64,000 nucleotides of DNA, from NCBI GenBank assembly GCA_036346225.1, contig JARFIW010001469.1, positions 13,486,001-13,550,000 on the forward strand. The letters are read 5' to 3'. Source of the stretch: Platerodrilus igneus. Its lineage: Eukaryota > Arthropoda > Insecta > Coleoptera > Lycidae. The notes under the pieces are model-generated. The model worked only from the letters and a program-made list of their open reading frames with translations, was not told the DNA's origin and ran no database searches. This document shows, piece after piece, positions 1 to 9,816 of the stretch. Made by a program: the position numbers and the translations under genes. How positions within the stretch are numbered: position 1 is the first letter of the stretch; each line of letters begins with the position of its first letter.

Positions 1-1256
1 TGTTGTGATGCTATCGGTTGTGAAAAATCCAAAATATTAACTTCGAAGAAGGTACAATTTATTGAATGTAAGTAAAAAATACAGTTGCACGAATTTTAAA
101 GTCAAATAAATTTAAACAATACAAACCTCAATTTACCCATACTCTAAAAGAAGGAGATATTGTACGAAGGTTTGAATTTTGTGCTTCTATGCAAGAAGAA
201 TTAGAAAATAACAGATTTATGACATGGCAAGTACTGTTCCCTGACGAAACAACATTTACGTCTAATGGTATAGTAAGTTCGCAAAATTGTCGATGGTGGA
301 GCGATGTTAATCCCAATTTCCATGTCCAAACCAGAGATCAATATTCATTTAAAACTAATGTGGGGTGTGGCATTTACAAAGACAGAATTCTTGGACCATT
401 CTTTTTTCGAAATAACATGAATGGAGAAAGATACCTACAATTTTTAAATAATCAGTTATCAGACTTTCTTGATGAACTACCGCTAGATGAACGAGAAAAA
501 ATATGATACCAACAGGATGGAGCACCATATCACTGTAACAGAACTATTAGGGATTTTGTCGTCCATACTTTTAACGGTAAAGTGATCGGAAAGGACATGG
601 AGTTACTTTGGCCACCAAGGTCGCCAGACATAACCCCTCTAGACTTCTTTTTATGGGGCTACTTAAAAGAAAAAGTACATCTTCAGAGGCCATTTCAAGA
701 TGTTGATCATCTTGAAAGAATCATTAAAGATACATGTGAAGCTATAACTCCAGATGTGGTTAGAAATGTCATAAATGAATTTAATCAATGAACAATCACT
801 TGTTTAGAAAGGAACGGTAGATATGTTGAAGTTCCGTAGTATTTAAGTAATTTTACATGCACTCGATAGAATTTATCAGTTGTGATTATTCATTGTTGAT
901 AAATTAATAGGAGGTTTATCATGTCTTATTCCTTTATTCAATAAATCGTTTAATTAATAATATCTTGTTATTTTTTTCTGGGAAACTCACAAATTTACAA
1001 AGTGGGCATAATTTAATGCTATTTAATAAAAATTTAAATGAACATTTTGCTCTCCAATACAATTTGAGTGTATTTTACTATCACTTTAAATCATGATTTT
1101 GATTTTTCCCTGTATTCCAGCCATTGTTTTAAAAATGTTGTACTTAATTATGGATCTACAAGTCATGCAGAGCTTTTTATCAAGAATAATTTTTTTTATG
1201 AAATGTAAGATAAACTTTTTCTCCATTTGTATAAAACGTTTTGGGACACACTGTAT
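1..1256 (+). mobile_element. Mariner-like DNA transposon, right part (element M1)
   Basis: The window opens inside this element, so its left inverted repeat is missing. It holds a decayed transposase (72-839), an AT-rich 3' stretch without a gene (840-1241), and ends in a terminal motif that reads tacagtgtgtccc from the outside on the minus strand at about 1243-1256. That terminus and the TA at the junction fit the IS630/Tc1/mariner superfamily. Its end abuts the end of a second element, creating a perfect 28-bp palindrome at 1244-1271. Confidence 0.75.
72..839 (+). pseudogene. Mariner-like transposase (DDE type), nonsense-broken
   Basis: The product would cut and paste its own DNA through a DDE/D catalytic domain. 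One frame runs from about 72 to the natural stop at 837-839 with two internal stops: TGA at 504-506, just before YQQDGAPYH, probably from a Trp codon, and TGA at 789-791, probably from Arg. The catalytic acidic residues are visible as FPDETTF, QQDGAPYH and SPDITPLD. The last two aspartates are about 42 residues apart, close to the D41D spacing known for rosa/Visitor-type elements. The motif WPPRSPDITPLDFFLWGYL is typical of a transposase common in insect genomes. The N-terminal DNA-binding part lies outside the window or is scrambled before position 72. Confidence 0.85.
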
Positions 1257-1767
1257 ATATACAGTGTGTCCAAATTTCGAGTCTCAACATTGTTATTTCG
1301 TTTATTATAAGAAATAGAGATTGGGTTAAATGGGGAAAGATTTAGAGGAATCCAGGCCAGTTTTGTATCCGTTTACAAAATTGGTGTAAGTTGTCTGGTT
1401 TTGGAGATATTCGAAGAAAACTAAAAATGGCGGATTTTGTTTTTTGAAAATAAAGCATGAATCATAAGTCGCACCATCACAAGACTTGCACATTATTAAG
1501 ACACTTTTCTAAAAGGAGTATTTTAGCATGAACAGAATCATTCGACTGTCTTTTGTTTTCGAGGAAACGCCCACAACTTTTGTTTTTCTTATGGCCGCCA
1601 TTTTGAATATTAAGTGAATATCATGCGCCTTAAAATTAACTTTTAAATGATATGCCACATGTCTATAAAAAATGCAAAAACTATCCTAAATTTTAAAAAT
1701 AACTAAATTTGTATGTTCTTGAACGTTTGGTAATCTCAACAGGAAAAAAATTTGATTTCTACTTTAT
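1257..1767 (+). repeat. Left long terminal inverted repeat of M2
   Basis: It is matched in reverse complement by 3411-3915. Shared landmarks in order are the terminal tacagtgtgtcc, a block reading aaaatggcggattttg, a block around ttttggagatattcga, and an inner block ending in the complement of aaagtagaaatcaaat. Differences are scattered substitutions and short indels, so both arms derive from one inverted repeat. Confidence 0.85.
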
Positions 1768-1996
1768 GAAAAGAACAATAAACATTTAACTATGTACACA
1801 AACAGCATTTGTCACAAATTATTGATTATGGTGGTACTAGAGTTAAAATGATATCGTTTTATAATAGTAGGCGGCGGTATGTGACAAAACCAAACAATTG
1901 AATTACAGTTATATGTCAAACAAATTCTAAAATTTAGATAAACTTGTGTGTGTTGTAAGTTTTGGTGCCGGTGGTGCTGCATTTTTAATTTAAAAA

Positions 1997-2613
1997 ATGG
2001 CACATGTCTACAAGTTTTCGAATGAGAAAAAGTTTGATATGCTAAGTACTTATTTACAATCGTTTCGGAACGCTGATACGGCATCCGCCAAATATTTGAA
2101 ATTGTATCCAGAAAGACGACAACCACATAAAACATACTTCAGAAAAATTGTAATGAATTTACTGAATTATGGTGCTTTTGAACAGTCTAGGGAACAATAC
2201 GACGTAAACAATAGGAAACGTGTTCTAAGCATTACTGAGGCGGTAACACGAAATCCATCCACATCCGTAAGATCTAAAAGCCGTGAACTTAATATTCCAA
2301 AATCAACTGTTCATAATATTTTAAAAAAGGAAAAGTTCATCCTTATAAAGCCACTATTGTTCAAAGCCTCAAAAGAGAAGATTTCGCAAGACGAATGCGT
2401 TTTTGTAATTGGTACATCCAAAAATGCGAGGAAGAACCGCACTTTCCAGAATTGGTAACATGGACAGACGAAACGCGGTTTAGCAATTGCGGGGTGTTCA
2501 ATAAACATAACACGCAACACTGGAGCACTGAAAATCATCATCCGACGACGCAACGCAAATTTCAAGCGAGATATGGATTTAACGTTTGGTGTGGTATCTT
2601 AGAGGGTTAATTA

Positions 2614-2674
<61 letters not shown>

Positions 2675-3181
2675 TAAATTAACCAATGTAATTAATACTT
2701 TTGTAGGTAATAATTTGATTGGACCCTTTTATTTTGTCAATAACCTCAATGGCGCCAGATATACGGAATTGTTAAGAGACCAAATAATTCCGGCTTAGTG
2801 GTCTTGTACCAAATGATGATGATTTTCGAAAACTATGGCTTCAGCAAGATGGTTGTCCAGCTCACAATTCCCGAGAAGTTAGCGCCCTTTAGCGACCATT
2901 TTGGCCAAAATATTATATGCAATAGTGGACCAATTATGTGGCCGGCAAGATCACCAGATCTTACACCACTTGATTTTTATTTATGGGGTTTTGCTAAAAA
3001 TGAGGTATATGAGTTTGAACCGCCTCATAATATAAACGAACTGCAGGAAAGAGTCCGTGACATTCTTAACTCTATAAATAGGCGCACGTTAAGCAGAGTT
3101 GTACGGAAAGTTTTAATTAATTGTCGAATGTGCCGTGATGCAAACGGACAGCATTTTCAGCATCTACGGGAAGGAATTTAG
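1997..3181 (+). pseudogene. Mariner-like transposase of M2, frameshifted
   Basis: It starts MAHVYKFSNEKK, followed by a helix-turn-helix-like N-terminus (KSRELNIPKSTVHNIL). A one-base deletion near 2337 moves the frame, which then continues HPYKATIVQSLKRE through 2395-2610 with the first catalytic Asp in WTDETRF. A (TA)n expansion at 2615-2671 interrupts the core. The rest reads NLIGPFYFVNNLNGARY, LWLQQDGCPAH (second Asp) and, after another shift near 2880, WPARSPDLTPLDFYLWG (third Asp), ending at 3181. Domain order and the roughly 40-residue spacing of the last two acidic residues match the M1 enzyme, so both belong to one lineage. It cannot make a working protein as it stands. Confidence 0.85.
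2615..2671. repeat. (TA)n microsatellite inside transposase
   Basis: About 28 TA units interrupt the catalytic core of the M2 transposase. They produce only a spurious Tyr-Ile reading frame. Confidence 0.95.
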
Positions 3182-3316
3182 ATGATAGTTTGCTGTTTGG
3201 TTCACATTTAATTTTGTTCGTTAAATTAGATAAGATAGGCTACAGTTTTATGTTTAACTTAATTTTAAGATTTATATCCAATACTTTACGAGTTCTACTT
3301 AACAAAATGTATGTGG

Positions 3317-3402
<86 letters not shown>
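3317..3402. repeat. (CTA)n microsatellite
   Basis: About 28 uninterrupted CTA units lie between the M2 transposase stop and its right inverted repeat. They encode poly-Leu or poly-Ser in spurious frames on the two strands. Confidence 0.95.
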
Positions 3403-3404
<2 letters not shown>

Positions 3405-3410
3405 GTTTGG

Positions 3411-3915
3411 AAAGTAGAAATCAAATTTTTGCCCTGTTGGGATTACCAAACGTTCAAGAACATACAAATTCAGTTATTTTTAAAATTTAGGATAGCTTTT
3501 GCATTTTTTATAGACATGTGGCATATCATTTGAAAGTTAATTTTAAGGCTCATAATATTCACTTAATATTCAAAATGGCGGCCATAAGAAAAACAAAAGT
3601 TGTGGGCGTTTCCTCAAAAACAAAAGACACTCGAATGATTCTGTTTATGCTAAGATACTCCTTTTAGAAAAGTGTCTAAATAATGTGCAAGTCTTGCGAT
3701 GGTGCGACTTATGATTCATGTTTTATTATCAAAAAACGAAATCCGCCATTTTTAGTTTTCTCGAATATCTTCAAAACCAGACAACTTACACCAATTTTGT
3801 AAACGGATACAAAACTGGCCTGGATTTCTCCAAATCTTTCCCCATTTAACCCAATCTCTATTTCTTATAATAAACGAAATAACAATGTAGAGACTTGAAA
3901 TTTGGACACACTGTA
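3411..3915 (-). repeat. Right long terminal inverted repeat of M2
   Basis: Reverse-complement partner of 1257-1767. It ends in ggacacactgta and is followed directly by (TA)n at about 3913-3929. Confidence 0.85.
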
Positions 3916-3929
3916 TATATATATATATA

Positions 3930-4266
3930 GTTGTAATTATAGGGTTAATTTAGGGGTAGGTTAAGTCATTGGGGTCGTAGAATAAACAAGGGAAACTCCC
4001 AAGTAACAAAAGCACAGAATTATAGATATTAGAAGAGTAAATGCAAACGCACGCAAAAATTATGGCGACCCAAAGTTAGGGGCGAGAACACCACTAAAAC
4101 TAAATTAGAAATTGAAAAGGAAAATTAATAATTTAAAAATGTGTAGAAACGAGAAATTTAAAATTTAATTTTGTAAAAATACGAGTAAAATTTTAATCTA
4201 AAAGGGTTAGGAATTTAAATCGGAAGGAATTTGAAATATTAATAACAATATAATTAAAATTTAGGG
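3930..4266 (+). mobile_element. Deleted gypsy LTR and leader (family A')
   Basis: The first ~110 bp, from ttgtaattatagggttaatt, match the LTR start at 38161. The sequence then jumps: after agagtaaat it continues with a block found near 38475, then directly with the leader that starts tggcgacccaaag at about 4063, matching 39617. So the LTR has lost most of its body by internal deletion. Tggcgacccaaag is the likely primer-binding site. The leader (4063-4258) parallels 39617-39812 up to the point where gag should begin, but the N-terminal half of gag is deleted. Confidence 0.75.
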
Positions 4267-4818
4267 ATGAGAGAAATATACGCTATACAAAAATTCAGTT
4301 TAGCAAAGCAATTAGATCCGCCGATGGAAGAAACTCAGATCATAAAATACTTAGCGGGACATTTTGGCGAAGAAATAAGACATTATGTCATGATGCAAAA
4401 CATAGTCAATAGGGAAATTTTCTTGGAATATTTACAACGTTGTGATGAGTTAGGACAAAGTCTTATAGTGAAAGGTAGGATGGCATCAAGACAGCGAGAA
4501 AATTTAAGGAGATTGCAAAGAAATACAGGAAACAATAGATCAAACAATAGGAGAAATTATAGGGGACAATTTTATAGAAACAACCACAATAACTACTGTA
4601 ATAATAATTTTAGAAGGAACTGGAACACGAGAGATACTCCAAGAAGAGAAGCAGAGCGGACGAATCACGACAGAAATATAAATCAGTGTACGCTAAAAAC
4701 ACAACATCGGGAACAATCAGCACAACCTAGAAGAATAAACCGTACCTATGCAGAAGTTACGAGTCAGGCAAGACGATCTTCGTCGAATCAGAATTTTGAA
4801 AGAGGACAAACTAAGTAA
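4267..4818 (+). pseudogene. gag: Gypsy Gag, C-terminal half
   Basis: A 183-residue frame matches the C-terminal half of the Gag proteins at 8183-9574 and 18862-20064. Shared blocks are QKFSLAKQLDPP, TQIIKYLAGHFGEEIRHYV and QNIVNREIFLEYLQRCDEL, followed by an Asn/Arg-rich basic tail (residues ~75-160), presumably RNA-binding. There is no zinc knuckle. The N-terminal capsid part is missing because a deletion joins the leader to mid-gag. Downstream, about 90 bp of gag-pol junction sequence runs up to 4906 and is cut off by an LTR in the opposite orientation. Confidence 0.8.
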
Positions 4819-4906
4819 GTCCTTAAAAATAAATGAATACGAACACCAGCGTGAATACATAAAATGTGAAATGGAAAAGAAAATGAATAAAAGCTAATTA
4901 CCGATA

Positions 4907-6502
4907 ATTAAACCTATTGTTTTTATAAAAAGAAGCCTGGAACGTTCAAAACCCCTTCATTATTTAACGCACTCTCTACGTATGCAAGTTCGTTGTTTTG
5001 TTGAATTCGTCACATTAATTTATATTAAATAAGCAAATTCAATATTCGATATTTAAATTCACATAGAAAAATAATGTCTTAAAACTAAAAATCTAACCCG
5101 GTCTGTTTTCTTTGTTATTTCCTTCTCGCAATCGACGCATCCATTATCAACTAATATTTTCCATGCATTATACCATCCATTTGGATCAAAATTATTCTCC
5201 ACTAATTCAAAATTATTATATGCCTATTCGAAATATCGTCTATCCACACGCTTGAACCATTGCATTTAAATTATTGTCATCACCCTCTGGACTACCATTA
5301 TTAAACTTAGACTTATGCACCCCAAATTATTGTCGTCTCATTTAGATTTATTACTTCTTCTCACCAGAATCAGAATATATTCTCCCCGGACTCGGAATTG
5401 TAATTTATTCTCACCGGCCTCAGAATACCTTCTATACTCCCCGGACTCACAATTGGATTATCATTCTTTCCAGACTTGAAGTGTTATTTGTTTCCCGCGG
5501 ACTCAAATTTGTAATTTATTCTCACCGGCCTCAGAATATCATTGTTCTCCCCGGACTTGAAGCCCTATTATTATTATGTTTTAGTTTAAATAAATTCCCC
5601 AAAATCTACTTACGCTTAATCGGCAATCGTAATTTTCATCTTCGTCTCACTTAAACAATCTTTACTTTTTAATTATTTTTACGTGTTGCACTAATGTTCA
5701 CAGTGACGCACCTTGGCCTTTGTTGAGTTGAAAACAGAGTTCGTTATCATGGTCGCTGTTAATATATGCTTGATATCCCACTTCGTCAGTAGGCATGACC
5801 TACAAGCCCGTCGCTAATTTTAACCAATCAAGTCTTTGCATTTAAAGTAGTTTCTGATGTAACATTCTCCGACTTCAAGTAATTGTTGCTTGCTCGCAAC
5901 TGCCTCGTTATCAGACATGCGGTGTTTTGAGAAATATAATTGCTTTCCATGTTGTACACAAACAACTGATGCAATTCGACTTTCAATTTTTATTTATGCT
6001 TGTTATTTACGCAATTTTTAATCACCTTTATTACTAAAAATGGTTAATTGTTTGTACGCACTTACACTATGCTTCTTGAAGCTTTATTTCCTATCTCCGT
6101 ATTATCATAACTGAATGGAATTCTTTTGAGTGCGTGTTTAATTACATTTATTGTGTTTACTTATAAATATGCGTGCTACCACTGAAAAATATCGTTATTT
6201 GCATTACCTAAATGAACTAATGCTCTATCTACAGGGTGTTAAATATTCGCTATTCACCTAATGCATGTATTACTCATTTCTATGCTAACTATGCGTCTTA
6301 TTGTCCTAAGATGTGTCTATTTGCGTCGCTTAAAACTACTTATACTTCATATACAGGGTGTTGACTGACTACTATTTACAAACTATCCTAATTACTCAAT
6401 TCTGTAATAAATAAATGCAGTTTTCTGCTTCCTATTATGATTTCTAATTCCTGCACGACCTTTCTTATAAAATACACCCTTAAGCAACCCCTTATCGCAG
6501 CA
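4907..6502 (-). repeat. 3' LTR, family A (U5 side truncated)
   Basis: It matches 10228-11825 nearly throughout, including paired runs of Pro/Ser-free, pyrimidine-rich repeats (tctccccggactc variants at ~5380-5570 and ~10730-10920) and short acagggtgtt motifs near 6231 and 6355. Reading minus, it begins TGCTGCGATAAGGGG at 6502. The U5 portion present at 9817-10227 is missing, cut at 4906/4907 by the plus-strand gag fragment. Confidence 0.85.
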
Positions 6503-6976
6503 TAATTCCCCCAAATTAAAATATAAAATTTTAGAAATGTTTCTTTTGGCGCCCAACGTGAACTTAAACTCACATTGGTATAAAATTGTTATATTTCTAT
6601 TTCTATTTTTAAAAATCTAACTTTTGCTTTATTAATTCCATATTTACATTTATCTAATCTCATACCTATGTCCTATTATACTAACCTATTCATACCTATA
6701 CCTATTCTTATATCCAAATCCTATTCTATTATCCTATGTATACCTATTCATAAATTTATTTTATATTTTATTTCATTTATTCATGTTCCTTTGCATGGGT
6801 CAATTAAATTTTTTTCCAACTTCCCCCTTAAATTTGGGTCCTTTCAATTCATGTTTCCTACTTGTATTTTTAAATCTGGGTCCTGTTAATTCATATTTGC
6901 TAATTCTACTCTTATCTATCCTACATCCTAAACTTTCCTAAATTCCTAAATTCAAAACCAAACCAGCTATATTCAG
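6503..6976 (-). other. Polypurine tract and 3' non-coding region of family A element
   Basis: On the minus strand tttgggggaatta sits directly before the LTR start TGCTGCG, as a polypurine tract for plus-strand priming should. On the plus strand, 6548-6560 reads ggcgcccaacgtg, which resembles a primer-binding site but lies in the wrong orientation for this element. No coding frame can be supported. RNase H and integrase would be expected here and have been deleted. Confidence 0.6.
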
Positions 6977-8089
6977 CTATAACAAAATCCTATCTAACTG
7001 TACTAAGTGTTCCTCTACACTATTACTAAATATTAATACTTCATCCACGTAGTGGATACTAAATTCCTCATACGGTCCCAAAATATTCTGCATCGCATTC
7101 TCTAATGCACCCGTACTCGAGGACAAACCAAACGGAACCACCCTAAATTGATATATTCTTCCTTCTACAGAAAAACCCATATATTTCCTTGATTCTCGCG
7201 CTAATGAAATCAACCAAAATGAATTCTTTAAGTCTAATTTGCTATAGACTTTCTTATTACCTATTCTTGCTATTATGCTATCCATCGTTGGTGGACAATT
7301 GTATTGCGGCTTCGTTCGCTTATTTATCTTTCTTACATCTAAACATAACCTAATGCTATCATCACTTTTCTTCACGACGACTAATGGATTCACAAAATGT
7401 GTACTGGAACTTTCTATAATACCTTCACGTAACATTTCTTCAATTTCTTCCTTCACTCTATTCCTATATGCTACTGGAATAGGATATATTTTAGTGTTAA
7501 ACGGTTCTGTATTTATTACTTCCAACTTGTGCACATAACCCATGACAATTCTCGACTTCGACCCAATTAATTCTGAATGCTTACTCAATAATATATTCAC
7601 CTTATTTCTTAAATCATCTGGACACTTAATCTCTTCACTTTCATTACCCACATTACCTTTTTCATCACTAAACTGATTAATATTCACGCAGTCGTCTTCT
7701 ATTTCAATATTCCCCTCTTCATACCATTTAATACATTTACCATTACACTCAATCTCTTTGCATTCCGCATTTATTTTCAACCCCAACTTATCTATGATAT
7801 TCATCCCAAATATAACATCTATCCTTAGTCCAGGTTTTACCATAAAATCATTTTCCCATATTTCATCTTCTATTTCACATCTCAGAATTACCATTTCATT
7901 TATTACACTAAAACTCTTAGTATTTGGTGCCACTAAATTACACCTCGTTATAGGTATCGCTTTATTCCCCAATTTTTCTCTTTTAACAAATTCTTCCGCA
8001 ACAAGTGATGCCTCTGCTCCAGTATCAATTAACACTTTAACTATTTTATTTTTCAGCTTTAAATTAATTATTGGTAATAAGTTTTTCAA
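6977..8089 (-). CDS. pol: Gypsy protease and partial reverse transcriptase
   Basis: A 370-residue open frame. The aspartic protease carries VLIDTGAEASLV near residues 19-30, which is the retropepsin active site D-T-G. The RT follows from about residue 200: IYPIPVAYRNRVKEEIEEML, VVVKKSDDSIRLCLDVRKIN, KVYSKLDLKNSFW, FRVVPFGLSS and YVDEVLIFS. The last motif is normally YxDD, and here the second catalytic Asp is Glu. The frame stops just after the palm (LDRILL), so thumb, connection, RNase H and integrase are absent. It is a truncated relic despite the long open frame. Start chosen at the Met just upstream of the protease; the natural protein is probably made by frameshift from gag. Confidence 0.85.
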   Translation of the reverse strand: MKNLLPIINLKLKNKIVKVLIDTGAEASLVAEEFVKREKLGNKAIPITRCNLVAPNTKSFSVINEMVILRCEIEDEIWENDFMVKPGLRIDVIFGMNIIDKLGLKINAECKEIECNGKCIKWYEEGNIEIEDDCVNINQFSDEKGNVGNESEEIKCPDDLRNKVNILLSKHSELIGSKSRIVMGYVHKLEVINTEPFNTKIYPIPVAYRNRVKEEIEEMLREGIIESSSTHFVNPLVVVKKSDDSIRLCLDVRKINKRTKPQYNCPPTMDSIIARIGNKKVYSKLDLKNSFWLISLARESRKYMGFSVEGRIYQFRVVPFGLSSSTGALENAMQNILGPYEEFSIHYVDEVLIFSNSVEEHLVQLDRILL

Positions 8090-8182
8090 ATCTTCCTAAT
8101 TCATTATCCATTTTATGTTTAATAAACTCGCGCTGGTGTTCATATCCGTTGCTTCGTAGAATTTTTCTTGGTTCTTCCGTAC

Positions 8183-9574
8183 TCAAAAATCCTGATTTCG
8201 CGTTGAAGGTCCTGCCTGACTCGTTATCCCTGTATCTGTGCGATTCGTATTCCTTATTTGCGTGCTATTAATATTCCTTGCTTGTGTCCATCGATCATCA
8301 TTTTCCTGCCTATTTATTCCTCTATTGTTTCCTTCACGATTCGTTCTCTCTATTTGTCGTCTTGGTATTTGTCCCGTGTTCCTGTTTTGTCTAAAACCAC
8401 TATTAAAATTGCTATAGTTCCCCCTATTAAAATTTCTTCCACGATCATAATTATAATTGTTCCGTTGATAATTATTCCGAGTCTCATCAATATTCCTTAT
8501 AAAATTCGTGCGTCGATCCCTAACATTATTTTCTATTTTATAATCAGATTCCAAATCATCATATCTCTGCAAATATTCAATGAACGTATCCTATCTACTA
8601 TATTCTGCGTCGTTATGTATCGCTTTACTTCAGTGTTAAAATGACCTGCTAAATTTTTATAATATGTTTATCTTCTAAAGGAGGATCCAATTGTTTCGCC
8701 ACTGTAAATTTCTCAGTCGCATATAATTCTCGCGTTATTCTTTCTCTGAATTATATTTACCCATACTCGGGTTATTCCGAATTCTATCTTGCTAATTGTC
8801 ACTCCAAAATTGTCTCAAAAATTTTTGCTCAAAGTGTTCAAATGTTTCTATTTCACTCTCAACTAAATTGTACCATTTTTCAGCATTTCCTTTAAGCATC
8901 GATTTGATTAAATTTAATTTCAATAATTCATCTGTAGATCCCTGTATCAACATTTTAAAATTTTTCAAAAATGACTTCGGGTTTAATTTTCTGTCCCCGT
9001 AAAATTTAGTAAACTGTTCAATTGAAGGGTTTGTTTGAATTAGCATAATTGGTTCTCTATTATTAAAATTTATTGGATTACTTTTAAATTATTTATCTCT
9101 TGATTTATTGGTCTGAACTACGTTTCGCAATTTTCTTGAGTGTTCCCCAATTTAATATTTAAATTCGTAATTTTATTGTTGGACTCGCTTTCATATTTTT
9201 CCTGCTTTGACTTAATGTAATATGGTCCCATACGCATTCCATGTCCTCAAAAACTCTCCCAATTTCTCTTGCATTTGTTCCCTTATCTCAGCAATCGTTT
9301 GGTTAGTTTCTATCAGTCCATTGCTGAGAATTTTGGTTTCTTTCCCCATTTTTTCGCTGTTTTCATCCATTTTTGTAGTAATGATTTTCATGGCTTCCTC
9401 ACTTCTGTCCATCTTATTGTTTAATGCCATTAAGATCTCCATCATCTTAGTTTCTTGTGAAATTCGCCTTTCTTCAATAGAACTGGTTTCCTGAATTATC
9501 ACGCTCTCCTGGGATCCTATTTCCACTCCTTGCTGTCTTAGAGCTTCTCTTGTTTCCCGTATTCTTTTATCCAT
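8183..9574 (-). pseudogene. gag: Gypsy Gag, broken into three frames
   Basis: It starts MDKRIRETREALRQQGVEIG at 9574, a start shared with the relic at 39813. The first piece (9574-9212) is Glu/Lys-rich and coiled-coil-like. The second (9046-8792) carries the capsid-like block EQFTKFYGDRKLNPKSFLKN and AEKWYNLVESEIETF. The third (8572-8183) is the Asn/Arg-rich tail ending near SQAGPSTRNQDF. Frameshifts and stops separate the pieces (about 9211-9047 and 8791-8573). The intact 400-residue protein at 18862-20064 shows the original order. Confidence 0.85.
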
Positions 9575-9816
9575 TATTATATTTACTCTAAACTTTTAAA
9601 TACTAAATAAATCTATCTAAGTTTAATTTCTGTACAAATTTCTTGATTTTTCGCTAATCGAAACTCTTTAAATCCCCGGTTTAATTTAATTATTCTGTTA
9701 TAAATTTCGCAGTCGTATTTTTAAATATATTTTTAATTTAGTTCGTGCCCTCTTAATCTCAGGTTGTATTTTATTGTGGTAAAATCGAGCCCTCGCGTTG
9801 TTGCGACATATATTTA
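9575..9816 (-). promoter_or_regulatory. Leader and primer-binding-site modules, family A element
   Basis: On the minus strand, LTR-end-like catagca at 9817 is followed by tgtcgcaacaacgcgagggc, a decayed primer-binding site. A further degenerate module begins near 9775. From there to the gag start the leader is AT-rich without a gene. Confidence 0.55.

Larger units (their letters stand above)
1257..3915 (+). mobile_element. Mariner-like transposon M2 with ~510-bp inverted repeats
   Basis: The outer ends are tacagtgtgtcc at about 1257 and its reverse complement ending at about 3915. The left arm (1257-1767) pairs with the right arm (3411-3915) almost continuously, far longer than the roughly 30-bp inverted repeats of classic mariners. 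Between the arms lie a decayed transposase (1997-3181) and two microsatellites. The right end runs straight into a (TA)n tract and then a gypsy LTR fragment. Confidence 0.85.

Noticed and set aside
3190..3467. Poly-Leu and poly-Ser frames on opposite strands
   Set aside because: Both are translations of the (CTA)n microsatellite.
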